From Streptomyces sp. NBC_01485 (GTDB taxonomy: Bacteria > Actinomycetota > Actinomycetes > Streptomycetales > Streptomycetaceae): a stretch of 64,000 bases of DNA. The stretch spans positions 868,001 through 932,000 of the forward strand of contig NZ_CP109435.1 in NCBI RefSeq assembly GCF_036227125.1, written 5' to 3'. Position 1 is the stretch's first letter. Every line of letters begins with the position of its first letter. The translations under genes were made by a program, and so were the position numbers. This document shows positions 29,086 through 38,008 of the stretch, piece by piece. The notes under the pieces are model-generated. The model saw nothing but the letters and a program-made list of their open reading frames with translations. It was not told the origin of the DNA and did not search any database.

Positions 29086-30162
29086 GTGAACAACTTGCGT
29101 GAGGTCGAGGTGGTCGTCATAGGTGCCGGCCAGGCAGGTCTGGCCGGCGCCTATCACCTGCGGCGCACCGGTTTCGAGCCGGAGCGCGACTTCGTGGTGC
29201 TCGACCACGCCCCCGCCCCGGGCGGCGCCTGGCAGTTCCGGTGGCCGTCGCTGACGTACGGCAAGGTGCACGGGATGCACGCGCTGCCGGGCATGGAGCT
29301 GACGGGAGCGGATCCGGCCCGGCCGTCGTCCGAGGTCGTCGCCGAGTACTTCGACGCCTACGAGCGCAAGTTCGACCTGCGCGTACGGCGGCCGGTCGAC
29401 GTGACGGCCGTACGGGAGGGGGCCGGGGGGCGGCTGCTCGTCGAGACGTCGGACGGTACGTGGTCCGCGCGGGCCGTGATCAACGCCACCGGCACCTGGG
29501 ACCGGCCTTTCTGGCCGCGCTATCGCGGGCAGGAGGCTTTCCGTGGACGGCAGTTGCACACCGCGCAGTACCCGGGCCCCGAGGCGTTCGCCGGGCTGCG
29601 GGTGGTCGTGGTGGGCGGCGGTGCGTCCGGCACGCAGCACCTGCTGGAGATCGCGCCGTACGCGGCCGGCACCACGTGGGTGACGCGGCGGCCTCCCGTC
29701 TTCCGCGAGGGGCCCTTCGACGAAGGCGTGGGCCGTGCGGCGGTCGCGCTCGTGGAGGAGCGGGTGCGGCAGGGGCTGCCGCCGAAGAGCGTGGTGTCCG
29801 TGACGGGTCTGCCGCTCAACGACGCGATCCGGCAGGGGCTGGCCGACGGGGTGCTGGACCGGCTGCCCATGTTCGACCGGATCACTCCGGACGGCGTGGC
29901 GTGGGCCGACGGGCGGCGGGTGGACGCCGACGTCGTCCTCTGGGCGACCGGTTTCCGGGCCGCCATCGACCATCTCGCGCCGCTGCGGCTGCGGGAGCCG
30001 GGCGGCGGGATCCGGATCGAGGGCACGCGTGCGGTCGCCGATCCGCGCATCCACCTCGTCGGCTACGGGCCGTCGGCCAGCACCATCGGCGCGAACCGGG
30101 CCGGACGCGCGGCCGTACGGGACGTCAGGCGGCTGCTCGCGGAAGAGTCGGTCGCCGCCTGA
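29086..30162 (+). CDS. Flavin-dependent monooxygenase/oxidoreductase
   Basis: 358 aa with an N-terminal FAD-binding VVVIGAGQAGLAGAYHL, a second Rossmann motif VVVVGGGASGTQHLLE (about 182-198) for NAD(P)H and the late ATGFR motif (LWATGFRA). This layout matches flavin-containing monooxygenases and related NAD(P)/FAD oxidoreductases. GTG start at 29086 with a modest GAGG upstream. It lies 64 bp after ssuA on the same strand and could process an imported sulfur compound, but that is only inferred from position. Confidence 0.87.
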   Translation: MNNLREVEVVVIGAGQAGLAGAYHLRRTGFEPERDFVVLDHAPAPGGAWQFRWPSLTYGKVHGMHALPGMELTGADPARPSSEVVAEYFDAYERKFDLRVRRPVDVTAVREGAGGRLLVETSDGTWSARAVINATGTWDRPFWPRYRGQEAFRGRQLHTAQYPGPEAFAGLRVVVVGGGASGTQHLLEIAPYAAGTTWVTRRPPVFREGPFDEGVGRAAVALVEERVRQGLPPKSVVSVTGLPLNDAIRQGLADGVLDRLPMFDRITPDGVAWADGRRVDADVVLWATGFRAAIDHLAPLRLREPGGGIRIEGTRAVADPRIHLVGYGPSASTIGANRAGRAAVRDVRRLLAEESVAA

Positions 30163-30175
30163 TGCCCCCGCCAGG

Positions 30176-31042
30176 TCACTTCGCCGCCGCCGACGTGCTC
30201 TTCGGGGCCTTCTGGTTCCGGTTGAACTCGGCGACGTTGCGCTGATGCTCCGCGTAGTTCGCCGTGAAGCGGGTGTCACCGGGCTTGACGGTGACGAAGT
30301 ACAGCCAGTCGCCCGGGGCGGGGCTGATCGCGGCGCGCATCGCCTCCTCGCCTGGGTTGTCGATGGGCGTCGGCGGCAGACCCATGCGCTGGTAGGAGTT
30401 GTAGGGGCTCTCGATGCGGGTGTCGTTCTCCGTCGTCCTCAGTGTGGAGCGGTGCATCGCGTAGTTGATGGTGGAGTCCATCTGCAACGGCATCCCGCGC
30501 TCCAGCCGGTTGAACACGACCCGGGCCACCTTGCCCATGTCCGCCTTGGTGGCGGCCTCGGCCTGGACGAGGCTGGCGACGGTGACCGCCTGATAGACGT
30601 TCATGGCGTTGCGCTGGGCGCCTGCCGCGATGGGCGCCCCGTTGAACCTCTTGTTCGCCGTGTCGACCATGTACGACAGCAGCGTCTGCGGGGTCGCCTT
30701 CTTGTGCAGCGGATAAGTCGCCGGGAAGAGGTAGCCCTCCGGGTTGCCGTCGGCGTCGTTCGGCAGTTTCAGACCGGCTTTCGGCAACGTCTTGGCGGTG
30801 GTGCCGGTCGGCAGGGCGAGCGCCTTGTCGACGGCCTCGTAGATCTGGCTCGCGCGCCAGCCCTCCGGGATGACCAGGGCCGTCGGCTTCGGCTCCTCCT
30901 TCTTCGGGCTCTCCAGGCGCTCCAGGCTCAGCAGCGGCACCGCCACGGCGGTGCCGGCCACGACGGCTCCGGTCGCGATGAGGACGAGACGGCCCCGGCG
31001 CGTCAGTCGAATCGTGCTCCGTGGCGGAGTGTTCATCTGCAT
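30176..31042 (-). CDS. MltG-like endolytic murein transglycosylase
   Basis: 288 aa, YceG/MltG family. A basic N-terminus and one membrane helix (about 20-40) are followed by the catalytic domain: GYLFPATYPLHK, VTVASLVQAEA (Glu is the presumed catalytic residue), VFNRLERGMPLQMDSTINYA, and YNSYQRMGLPPTPIDNPGE. Cleaves nascent glycan strands outside the membrane. No LysM domain, so it is shorter than E. coli MltG. Convergent with the flavoprotein gene. ATG 31042 or 31036 are both possible. Confidence 0.92.
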   Translation of the reverse strand: MQMNTPPRSTIRLTRRGRLVLIATGAVVAGTAVAVPLLSLERLESPKKEEPKPTALVIPEGWRASQIYEAVDKALALPTGTTAKTLPKAGLKLPNDADGNPEGYLFPATYPLHKKATPQTLLSYMVDTANKRFNGAPIAAGAQRNAMNVYQAVTVASLVQAEAATKADMGKVARVVFNRLERGMPLQMDSTINYAMHRSTLRTTENDTRIESPYNSYQRMGLPPTPIDNPGEEAMRAAISPAPGDWLYFVTVKPGDTRFTANYAEHQRNVAEFNRNQKAPKSTSAAAK

Positions 31043-31095
31043 GCGGGCACGGTAACCCTCATATCGTCACAAACCCGACATCGCTTGCCATACTT

Positions 31096-32940
31096 TCATC
31101 TTGTCGGCTCCAGGCGGGCGTCTCGTCGCACCAGGGCCGCATAGCGCCCGTTCCGCTCCAACAGGTCGTCGTGCGTGCCCCGTTCGGCCACCTGCCCGGA
31201 TTCGAGGACGACGATCTGGTCGGCACCCCGAATGGTGGACAGCCGATGGGCGATGGTGAGGGTGGTGCGGTTGGCCGAGAGCGCGTCGATGGCCTCCTGG
31301 ACGGCCCGTTCCGTACGGGTGTCCAGGGCGCTGGTCGCCTCGTCGAGGATCAGCACCGGCGGGTCGCGCAGGATGGTGCGGGCGATCGCCAGCCGCTGCT
31401 TCTCACCTCCGGAGAACCGGTGGCCGCGCTCGCCGACGACCGTGTCGTACCCGTCGGGCAGGCCGGCTATGTGGTCGTGGATCTGCGCCGCCCGCGCCGC
31501 CGCGTGCAGTTCCTCGTCGGTGGCGTCCGGCTTGGCGAAGCGCAGGTTGTCGGCGACCGTGGCGTGGAAGAGGTACGTCTCCTGCGAGACGACGCCGACC
31601 GCGCGGGCCAGGGTGTCGAAGTCGAGGTCGCGGACGTCGACACCGTCGAGGGTGACCCGGCCGCCCGTCACGTCGTACAGGCGCGGCACCAGGTAGCCCA
31701 GCGTGGACTTGCCGGCGCCGGTCGGGCCGACCACGGCGAGGCTGCCGCCGGCGGCGACGGTGACGTCGATGCCGTCGAGGACGGGCCCGCCCTTGCCGTC
31801 GTACCGGAAGGCGACGCCCTCGAAGCGGACCTCGCCCTTGATCTGGTCGAGGTGGACCGGGTCGGCGCGCTCGGTGATGTCGATGGGGAGGTCGAGGTAC
31901 TCGAAGATGCGCTGGAAGAGCGCGAGGGAGGTCTGTATCTGCACCCCCGTCGACAGGAGGCCGACGGCGGGGCGGAACAGGCCCTGCTGGAGCGAGACGA
32001 AGGCGACGATGGTGCCGAGGGAGACGTCGGGGCCGCCGAACTGGAGGGCCATGCCCGCGGCCCAGTAGATGACGGCCGGCATGGCGGACATGACGATCCC
32101 GATCACGGCCATCCGCCAGCGGCCGGCCATGTTCGCCCGCACCTCGAGGTCGACGAGTTGCTCGGACTCCTCGGAGAAGGACCGGGTGAGGGAGTCGGAG
32201 CGGCCCATCGTGCGGCCGAGCAGGATGCCGCTGACCGACAGCGACTCGGTGACCGTGGCGGCCATCTCGGCCATCTGCTTCTGGCGCTGGGTGGTGATTT
32301 TCTTGCGTTCGTTGCCCACGCGGCGGCTGATCCACACGAAGACCGGCAGCAGGAGCAGCGAGACCACGGTCAGCCGCCAGTCGAGGGCGACCATCGCGAT
32401 GATCGTGGCGACCACGCTGGTGAAGTTGGAGACCAGGGAGGTGGCGGTGGAGGTGACGGTGGCCTGCATGCCGCCGATGTCGTTGGCGATGCGGGACTGC
32501 ACCTCGCCGGTACGCGTGCGCGTGAAGAAGGCGAGGGACATGCGCTGCAGGCGGCCGTAGACGGCCGTGCGCAGGTCGTGCATGACGCGCTGGCCGACCG
32601 TGGTGGAGATCAGCGTCTGCAGGACGCCGAAGACGCCGCCGAGGACGGCGCTGAGGATCATACCGAGGGCGAGGAGGCTCAGCAGGCCGGTGCGCCCCTC
32701 GGGGATCGCGACGTCCAGCGTCTCCTTCAGCAGGAACGGGGTGGCCACCGTGACCAGCGACGAGGCGGCGACCAACAGGCCGACGACCGCGAGCCGGGCG
32801 CGGTAGGGCTTGAAGAGCGTGAGGATGCGGCGCACCTGCCGGGGCTGGTCGGTCGAGGTGCCGGACGAGGGGGTCCAATCGATGTGGTCGCGGGGCATGG
32901 CTCCTACGGAGGGTGAGACAGTGAGGACTTGACGGAGCAT
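31096..32940 (-). CDS. ABC exporter, membrane/ATPase fusion (multidrug type)
   Basis: 614 aa homodimeric type. Six membrane helices (about 45-330) precede an ATPase with Walker A GPTGAGKST, signature RFSGGEKQRLAIARTIL, Walker B PVLILDEATSALD and the H-loop IAHRLST. Divergent from a MarR gene with one palindromic operator between them, so MarR-type repression with drug induction is likely. The start at 32938-32940 lies right by the operator and lacks a ribosome binding site, so it may be leaderless; ATG 32898 (MPRDHIDW) is an alternative. Confidence 0.93.
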   Translation of the reverse strand: MLRQVLTVSPSVGAMPRDHIDWTPSSGTSTDQPRQVRRILTLFKPYRARLAVVGLLVAASSLVTVATPFLLKETLDVAIPEGRTGLLSLLALGMILSAVLGGVFGVLQTLISTTVGQRVMHDLRTAVYGRLQRMSLAFFTRTRTGEVQSRIANDIGGMQATVTSTATSLVSNFTSVVATIIAMVALDWRLTVVSLLLLPVFVWISRRVGNERKKITTQRQKQMAEMAATVTESLSVSGILLGRTMGRSDSLTRSFSEESEQLVDLEVRANMAGRWRMAVIGIVMSAMPAVIYWAAGMALQFGGPDVSLGTIVAFVSLQQGLFRPAVGLLSTGVQIQTSLALFQRIFEYLDLPIDITERADPVHLDQIKGEVRFEGVAFRYDGKGGPVLDGIDVTVAAGGSLAVVGPTGAGKSTLGYLVPRLYDVTGGRVTLDGVDVRDLDFDTLARAVGVVSQETYLFHATVADNLRFAKPDATDEELHAAARAAQIHDHIAGLPDGYDTVVGERGHRFSGGEKQRLAIARTILRDPPVLILDEATSALDTRTERAVQEAIDALSANRTTLTIAHRLSTIRGADQIVVLESGQVAERGTHDDLLERNGRYAALVRRDARLEPTR

Positions 32941-32943
32941 AGC

Positions 32944-32968
32944 TCATTGTTACCTATACTCACAATGA
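32944..32968. promoter_or_regulatory. MarR-type operator between exporter and regulator
   Basis: TCATTGT and ACAATGA are perfect 7-bp inverted arms separated by 11 bp of AT-rich DNA. The element covers the only divergent promoter space of the exporter and marR gene, as expected for an autoregulated MarR switch. Confidence 0.65.
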
Positions 32969-32992
32969 ACGGCGTCCTGATATTGTTCCCAC

Positions 32993-33478
32993 ATGACCAC
33001 CCCAGATTCCGACGGACTGCTCGCCGAGCAACTGCTGCGACTCACCCGCCGGGTACACCGCATCCAGAAGCGTCATCTGGAGCAGCGCGGGCTGGGCGTC
33101 ACCCCGGCCCAGGCCCGGCTGCTGCGTACCCTGGCGCACTGCGACTCACCACCGCGCATGGCCGACCTCGCCGAGCGGCTGGAGGTGGTGCCCCGGGCCG
33201 TGACGACCCTGGTCGACGGGTTGGAGGCGAGTGGCAAGGTCCGTCGGATGCCCGATCCCACCAACCGGCGGGTGATCCGGATCGAGCTCACGGAGGACGG
33301 CGGCAAGGCCCTGCGGGAGCTGCGCGGCGCGCGGCTGTCCGCCGCGCAGGAGATCCTGGACCCGCTGACGGACCTGGAACGCGGGGTGCTCAGCGGGTTG
33401 CTGGACGCGCTGGTGGACGGAACCCCGGAGCGGGAGCAGGGGCAGGAGCGGAAGGCAGGGCAAGGGCGGGTCTGCTGA
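32993..33478 (+). CDS. MarR-family transcriptional regulator
   Basis: 161 aa. A winged helix is seen at about 35-105: VTPAQARLLRTLAHCDSPPR, ADLAERLEVVPRAVTTLVDGLE and RRMPDPTNRRVIRIELTEDG (the wing, with its D-R-R motif). Dimerisation helices lie at each end. It is divergent from the ABC exporter and likely represses both genes. No clear ribosome binding site precedes the ATG at 32993, so leaderless translation is possible. A 20-bp-stem terminator follows. Confidence 0.94.
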   Translation: MTTPDSDGLLAEQLLRLTRRVHRIQKRHLEQRGLGVTPAQARLLRTLAHCDSPPRMADLAERLEVVPRAVTTLVDGLEASGKVRRMPDPTNRRVIRIELTEDGGKALRELRGARLSAAQEILDPLTDLERGVLSGLLDALVDGTPEREQGQERKAGQGRVC

Positions 33479-33490
33479 ACGACGTGGGAA

Positions 33491-33538
33491 CGGGCCGTGG
33501 CCGCCCCTCCGTACTGCTGGAGGGGCGGCCACGGCCCG
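33491..33538. terminator. Bidirectional terminator, perfect 20-bp stem
   Basis: CGGGCCGTGGCCGCCCCTCC (33491-33510) pairs fully with its complement at 33519-33538 across an 8-nt loop, between convergent marR and the symporter gene. Confidence 0.9.
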
Positions 33539-33556
33539 TTGCGTTGTCGCCGTCCG

Positions 33557-35047
33557 TCAACTCGCCTCGGGGGCGGTCTCCTTGGTGAGCTGGGCGGGAA
33601 CCGCAGCCCGGCCCCCGGCCGCTTCCGGGCTCTCGGCGCCTTCCGGCTGCCCGGCGCCCTCCGGCTTCACGGACCCCTCGGGCTTGGCAAGGTCCTCGGG
33701 CTTGGCGGGGCTTTCCGGCTCGGCGGGGCTTTCCGGTTCCTCCTCCGTCGCGGCGACGTCCTCGCCGTTCAGGACCTTCTTGGCCCGCTCCAGGTCCAGC
33801 GCGCCCTCCCAGCGGGAGACGGCGAAGACCGCGACGCAGTTGCCGAGGAGGTTGGTGACGACGCGCATCGAGTCCATGATGCGGTCCACGCCCAGCAGCA
33901 GCGCGACGGCTCCGGCCGGGATGGCCCCCAGCGAGGAGGCGGTCGCGGACAGCGCGAGGAAGGCCGAGCCGGGGATGCCGGCCATGCCCTTGCTGGTGAG
34001 CATGAGCACCAGGATCACGGTGATCTGCTGGCCCAGGCTGAGGTCGACGCCGACCGCCTGGGCGATGAACAGGGTGCCGATGGACAGGTACAGCGAGGCG
34101 CCGTCCAGGTTGAAGGAGTACCCCGTCGGCAGCACCAGGCCCACGGCGTCGTCGCGGGCGCCGGCCTTGCGCAGCTTCTGCATCACGCGCGGCATGACGG
34201 CCTCGGTGGAGGCGGTGCCGAGCGCGAGCAGCACCTCCTCGCGGATGTAGCGCAGGAACTTCCACAGGCTCAGTCCGGTGACCAGCTTCAGGGCGACGGC
34301 GAGCAGCGCGATGAACAGGGCCGCGGCCGCGTAGCACAGGATGATCAGCTTGCCGTAGGTCTCGATCACGCCGAGCCCGTAGTTGCCGATCAGGACGGCC
34401 ATCGCGCCGAACACCGCGATCGGCGCCAGCCGCATGACGAAGCCGACGATCGCAAAGATGATCTCCTGGGCCTGCTCGATGGCGGGCAGCACCTTCGGCA
34501 CCTTGGTGTGGCCGAGGTGCAGCAGTGCGGCGCCCACCAGGCAGGCCAGGATGAGCACCTGGAGCAGGGAGTTCTCCGCGAAGGCGCCGATGAAACTGGT
34601 GGGCAGCGCGTTCACGATGAACTCGGTCGTCGAGGGCAGCGAACCGCCGCCCGTCTTCGCGTCGACCGCCGAGGTGTCGAGCGTGGACGGGTCGACGTTC
34701 ATCCCCGAGCCGGGGTGGACGAGGTTGGCGGCGACGAGTCCGATGAGCAGGGCGAGCGTGCTCGCGATCTCGAACCAGATCAGCGCCTTGAGCCCGATCC
34801 GGCCGAACGCCTTCAGGTCACCGGCCTTGGCGATGCCGACGACGACCACACAGAACACCAGGGGCGAGATGATCGTCTTGATGAGCCGGGTGAACCCGTC
34901 ACCGAGCGGCTGGAGATCCGTGGCCACGTCGGGCCACAGTTTTCCGACGAGGATGCCGAGGACGAGCGCGCAGGCGACCTGCGCGAAGAGTGAGGTACGC
35001 AGTATGCGTGCGACGCGTCGCGGCAGGGACGGGGCGGACGGCGGCAC
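33557..35047 (-). CDS. Dicarboxylate/cation symporter, DctA/GltP family
   Basis: 496 aa. Eight membrane helices and two re-entrant loops of the SLC1 fold, with LLALGTASTEAVMPRV (serine-rich HP1), TGYSFNLDGASLY (the NLDG-type substrate and cation site), MLTSKGMAGIPGSAF (HP2) and MDSMRVVTNLLGNC. Takes up C4-dicarboxylates or acidic amino acids. The GTG at 35045-35047 with AAGGAG upstream was chosen over an ATG 37 codons earlier. A repetitive Glu/Pro/Ala tail of about 65 residues follows the last helix. Confidence 0.92.
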   Translation of the reverse strand: MPPSAPSLPRRVARILRTSLFAQVACALVLGILVGKLWPDVATDLQPLGDGFTRLIKTIISPLVFCVVVVGIAKAGDLKAFGRIGLKALIWFEIASTLALLIGLVAANLVHPGSGMNVDPSTLDTSAVDAKTGGGSLPSTTEFIVNALPTSFIGAFAENSLLQVLILACLVGAALLHLGHTKVPKVLPAIEQAQEIIFAIVGFVMRLAPIAVFGAMAVLIGNYGLGVIETYGKLIILCYAAAALFIALLAVALKLVTGLSLWKFLRYIREEVLLALGTASTEAVMPRVMQKLRKAGARDDAVGLVLPTGYSFNLDGASLYLSIGTLFIAQAVGVDLSLGQQITVILVLMLTSKGMAGIPGSAFLALSATASSLGAIPAGAVALLLGVDRIMDSMRVVTNLLGNCVAVFAVSRWEGALDLERAKKVLNGEDVAATEEEPESPAEPESPAKPEDLAKPEGSVKPEGAGQPEGAESPEAAGGRAAVPAQLTKETAPEAS

Positions 35048-35219
35048 GGGCACTCCTTGGGGGACGGGTGGGACACAGAAGTCAAGGACGGGGACTTCTG
35101 CGATACGGAAAGCGGCTTCCGTGGCGATCACTTTGGAGGTGCCGTTGATCGCACGCAAGACCGTCGCGTTTCCGCAAGGTAAATCCCGTCACGAGTGACG
35201 CATCGCACGCAACTCCGTC

Positions 35220-36905
35220 TCAGCAGCCGTCGCGGTCCTGGGCCAGCACCCCCTGAACGGTGGTCAGCCGGCGGTCGTGGCAACCGTCCGGGCCGACCAG
35301 CCGGTAGCGCTCGCTCGTCGTGCCGACGGCGTGGCGCTGATCGCGGGGCACGTTGACGGTGAAGGTCGCGTCACCCGTGTAGGTGTCGTCGAGCCGCGAC
35401 CACCCCGTGCGCCGGCCGCCCCGCACCGTCACGGCGTCGGCCCGGTCGCCGAGGGTCAGCACGGTGCGCAGCCGGCCGTCCGTGCCGAGGGTGGTGGTGC
35501 CGTTCATCGTGTACGTCCGGTGGGTGCGCGTCGTACGGGCCGGTCCGCGGCCGTCGACGGTGACCGACTCGTCGTCCGTCCAGGCGGCGTCGAGGCCGTC
35601 GACGGTCTCGCCGTCGGTCCAGCGGTGCGCGGAGGTGGTCGCGAGGGTGCGGGTGACGGTGGTCCGCACGCGCCCGTGCGAGGTGTCGAGGTAGCCGGCG
35701 ACGGCCAGGCGGTGCCCGCCCTCGGTGTCGACGCGGTGCTGCGTGCCGGGCGTGTAGACGGTGGAGTCGGTGAGCCCACCCGCTTCGTGCGTGACGAGTC
35801 TCCCGCCGACGACGGCCTTCCCCGGGTCCTGCCAGACGAGCACGTTGACCGGTGTGCTCCAGCCGCTCTGCCCCGCGGGCACACCGACGACGGACACTTC
35901 GACGCGGTGCGGGCGGCCGTCGTTGAGGATCCCGGCGAAGGGGGTCAGGTCGTATTCGATCGGCTTGATGTCGAGAGCGCGGGGGCCCGGGATCACGTAC
36001 CAGAGAAAGGGGTTGGACCAGCCGCCGGTCCAGACGGTCGGGAAGGGAGTGGCGATTCCGGCCAGCCGCCCGTCGACCTTGACCTGCACCTCCCGGTAGG
36101 GGCCGTCGTCGGCGTGGCAGGAGTACGGCGCCGCCGCGGGCACGGTCAGGTACCAGTACTCCTCGCACCCGCCGCCGGAGCCGGTGGCGTACACCTCGGC
36201 GACGACGCGTTCGCTGTTGCGGGGCGTGGTGAGGGTCTGGCCGTCGGGGCCGTCGGCCAGGGTGAGGACGCGGTCGGGGGCGGCGGCCGGTTTTCCCTCG
36301 TAGAAGGTGAGGGTCACCTTGACGTCGATCACGCCCGTGTAGGTGTCGTCGACGACGTTGCCGATGAGCATCTCCACGTCCTGGGCGTCGCGGAACGTGT
36401 CGCTGTAGCGGGTGACGTCCTTCTCGACGGACCACTCGATCCCGTCGGGCGACGGCTCGGGCGTCGAGGTACGGAAGACCTCCACCCCGCCGACGCGCAG
36501 ATAGCCCAGCCGGTCGAACTGCCGCCCCGCGACCTTGCCGTCGAGCCGCAGCACCACCTTGCTCCAGCGGTCGCCGCAGCCGTCCGGCGGGGTGTACGAG
36601 CCCCGGTACGGCGTGAAGTCCCGGAAGCGCGCCTCGGCAAGGGTGACCTGGCAGGACTTGCTGTCGGGCGGGGTCACGGGCGGGGCGGCGGTGAGGGGGT
36701 CGTGCCAGTCGCTGCCGAACTCGGCGGGAACCTCGCCCGACACGGACGTCGGGGACGTCGGGGAGGTGGCGGATGCCGGGGAGGTGGCGGCTGTCGCGGA
36801 GGCGGTGGATGCGGAGGCGGCCGCCTGTGGCGCGCCGCCCCCGAGAACGGTGCCCGCCAGGAGAATCGCTCCGATGAGCATGGACATGACTATCCGACTT
36901 CTCAT
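35220..36905 (-). CDS. Secreted peptide-N-glycosidase A-like protein
   Basis: 561 aa. A Sec signal peptide (MRSRIVMSMLIGAILLAGTV) and Ala/Ser/Thr linker precede a mature part resembling peptide-N4-asparagine amidase A. The segments WHDPLTAAPPVTPPDSKSCQ, RVGGVEVFRTSTPEPSPDGI, EWSVEKDVTRYS and NPFLWYVIPGPRALDIKP are typical. Family members cleave N-glycans from glycoproteins; bacterial ones are secreted scavengers. The ATG at 36903-36905 starts the signal peptide. Monocistronic. Confidence 0.85.
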   Translation of the reverse strand: MRSRIVMSMLIGAILLAGTVLGGGAPQAAASASTASATAATSPASATSPTSPTSVSGEVPAEFGSDWHDPLTAAPPVTPPDSKSCQVTLAEARFRDFTPYRGSYTPPDGCGDRWSKVVLRLDGKVAGRQFDRLGYLRVGGVEVFRTSTPEPSPDGIEWSVEKDVTRYSDTFRDAQDVEMLIGNVVDDTYTGVIDVKVTLTFYEGKPAAAPDRVLTLADGPDGQTLTTPRNSERVVAEVYATGSGGGCEEYWYLTVPAAAPYSCHADDGPYREVQVKVDGRLAGIATPFPTVWTGGWSNPFLWYVIPGPRALDIKPIEYDLTPFAGILNDGRPHRVEVSVVGVPAGQSGWSTPVNVLVWQDPGKAVVGGRLVTHEAGGLTDSTVYTPGTQHRVDTEGGHRLAVAGYLDTSHGRVRTTVTRTLATTSAHRWTDGETVDGLDAAWTDDESVTVDGRGPARTTRTHRTYTMNGTTTLGTDGRLRTVLTLGDRADAVTVRGGRRTGWSRLDDTYTGDATFTVNVPRDQRHAVGTTSERYRLVGPDGCHDRRLTTVQGVLAQDRDGC

Positions 36906-36992
36906 GGCCGGTGTTCTACGGCGAGTTGCCCCTCCCCCGCAATGAGGCATCCGGGCGCCTCCCGCCACCTCCTGACTCCTCCGCCGGAAGTG

Positions 36993-37736
36993 CTAACCCT
37001 TCAGCGCGGCCCTGTCTCCCATGAGCACCACGGGATGCTGATCCGGGTCGAGCGTGCGCAGCAGGTATTCCATCGCCGCCTTGGACAGGCTGACGCAGGC
37101 CGACGTGCCGCTGCCGTGGTCCATGTGCAGCCAGATCCCGCCACCCTTCTCCTCGCCCTCGGGTTGGGTCGGATCGTCGGGCGGCGTGCCCTTGACGCGG
37201 TTGTAGTCGATGGCGATGACGTAGTCGAAGTCGTGCCAGTGCGAGCGCTCCCACCAGTGCGGCGCCCCGAAGTCCTCGGACTGCGTGTACGGCAGCCTGG
37301 CGCCGGGGTCGTCCAGGACGCCGCCCGCGGCGGTGAGCGTGAACACGCCGACAGGGCTGCGGTTGTCGCCGAGGTGGTGGTCGGCGGTCCAGCCCTTCTT
37401 GCCGTTGTGCCCCGGCCAGCTCCGGACCCGCTCCCAGGCCGTGCCGCGCTTGGCGTAGAACACGACGGTGGCGTCCGCGGAGTCCTTTCCGTCGCCGTAC
37501 ACCGCCAGGACCTGGCGTGATCCAGCGGGAATCCGCCCTTGCAACCGGTCCCCGACGCCCGGGAGGCGGGTCGCCGCGGCCGTGCTCGACGGGGTGCCGC
37601 CGCCTTCGGCACCCGCTCCCGCCGTACCACCTCGCCTGTGTTCCGTGCCCGAACCACCACAGGCGGCCAGGGCCGCGAGCAGAAGACCACAGGTCACCGT
37701 CGCGGCCCCGACGCGCCGCACCTCGCCATGTCGCAT
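36993..37736 (-). CDS. L,D-transpeptidase-like lipoprotein
   Basis: 247 aa. A lipoprotein signal (LLLAALAAC, Cys near 26) is followed by an Ala/Gly-rich linker and a YkuD-like domain. The active site is HMDHGSGTSACVSLS, with catalytic Cys in the H...SGTSACVSL context, and RSPVGVFTLTAAGG upstream. Such enzymes make 3-3 peptidoglycan crosslinks; this subgroup resembles secreted L,D-transpeptidases of Streptomyces. Same strand as the PNGase-like gene but separated by about 90 bp. Confidence 0.88.
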   Translation of the reverse strand: MRHGEVRRVGAATVTCGLLLAALAACGGSGTEHRRGGTAGAGAEGGGTPSSTAAATRLPGVGDRLQGRIPAGSRQVLAVYGDGKDSADATVVFYAKRGTAWERVRSWPGHNGKKGWTADHHLGDNRSPVGVFTLTAAGGVLDDPGARLPYTQSEDFGAPHWWERSHWHDFDYVIAIDYNRVKGTPPDDPTQPEGEEKGGGIWLHMDHGSGTSACVSLSKAAMEYLLRTLDPDQHPVVLMGDRAALKG

Positions 37737-38008
37737 CGGGCCATGCTCGCATCACTTTCCGGTCATTTGCGGCAGATTCCGGACATCCGGGCCGCGTCGA
37801 TGGCTGCCGGATCCGGTCGCCGCAGCGGAAAACAGGTTGATTTCCACCACGCTGCGACGCGAACCTTGCACGGTTTGTTGCCGCTCCCCGCGGGCCTTCC
37901 CGCACATCCACTCCCTTGTCTCCCCCTCCCCCTTCCCCCTCCCCGACCCCCGCCTCTCTCCGCCCTCCCCGCCTATCCCCCTCCCCTGACTCGAGCCACT
38001 GGGACGTC

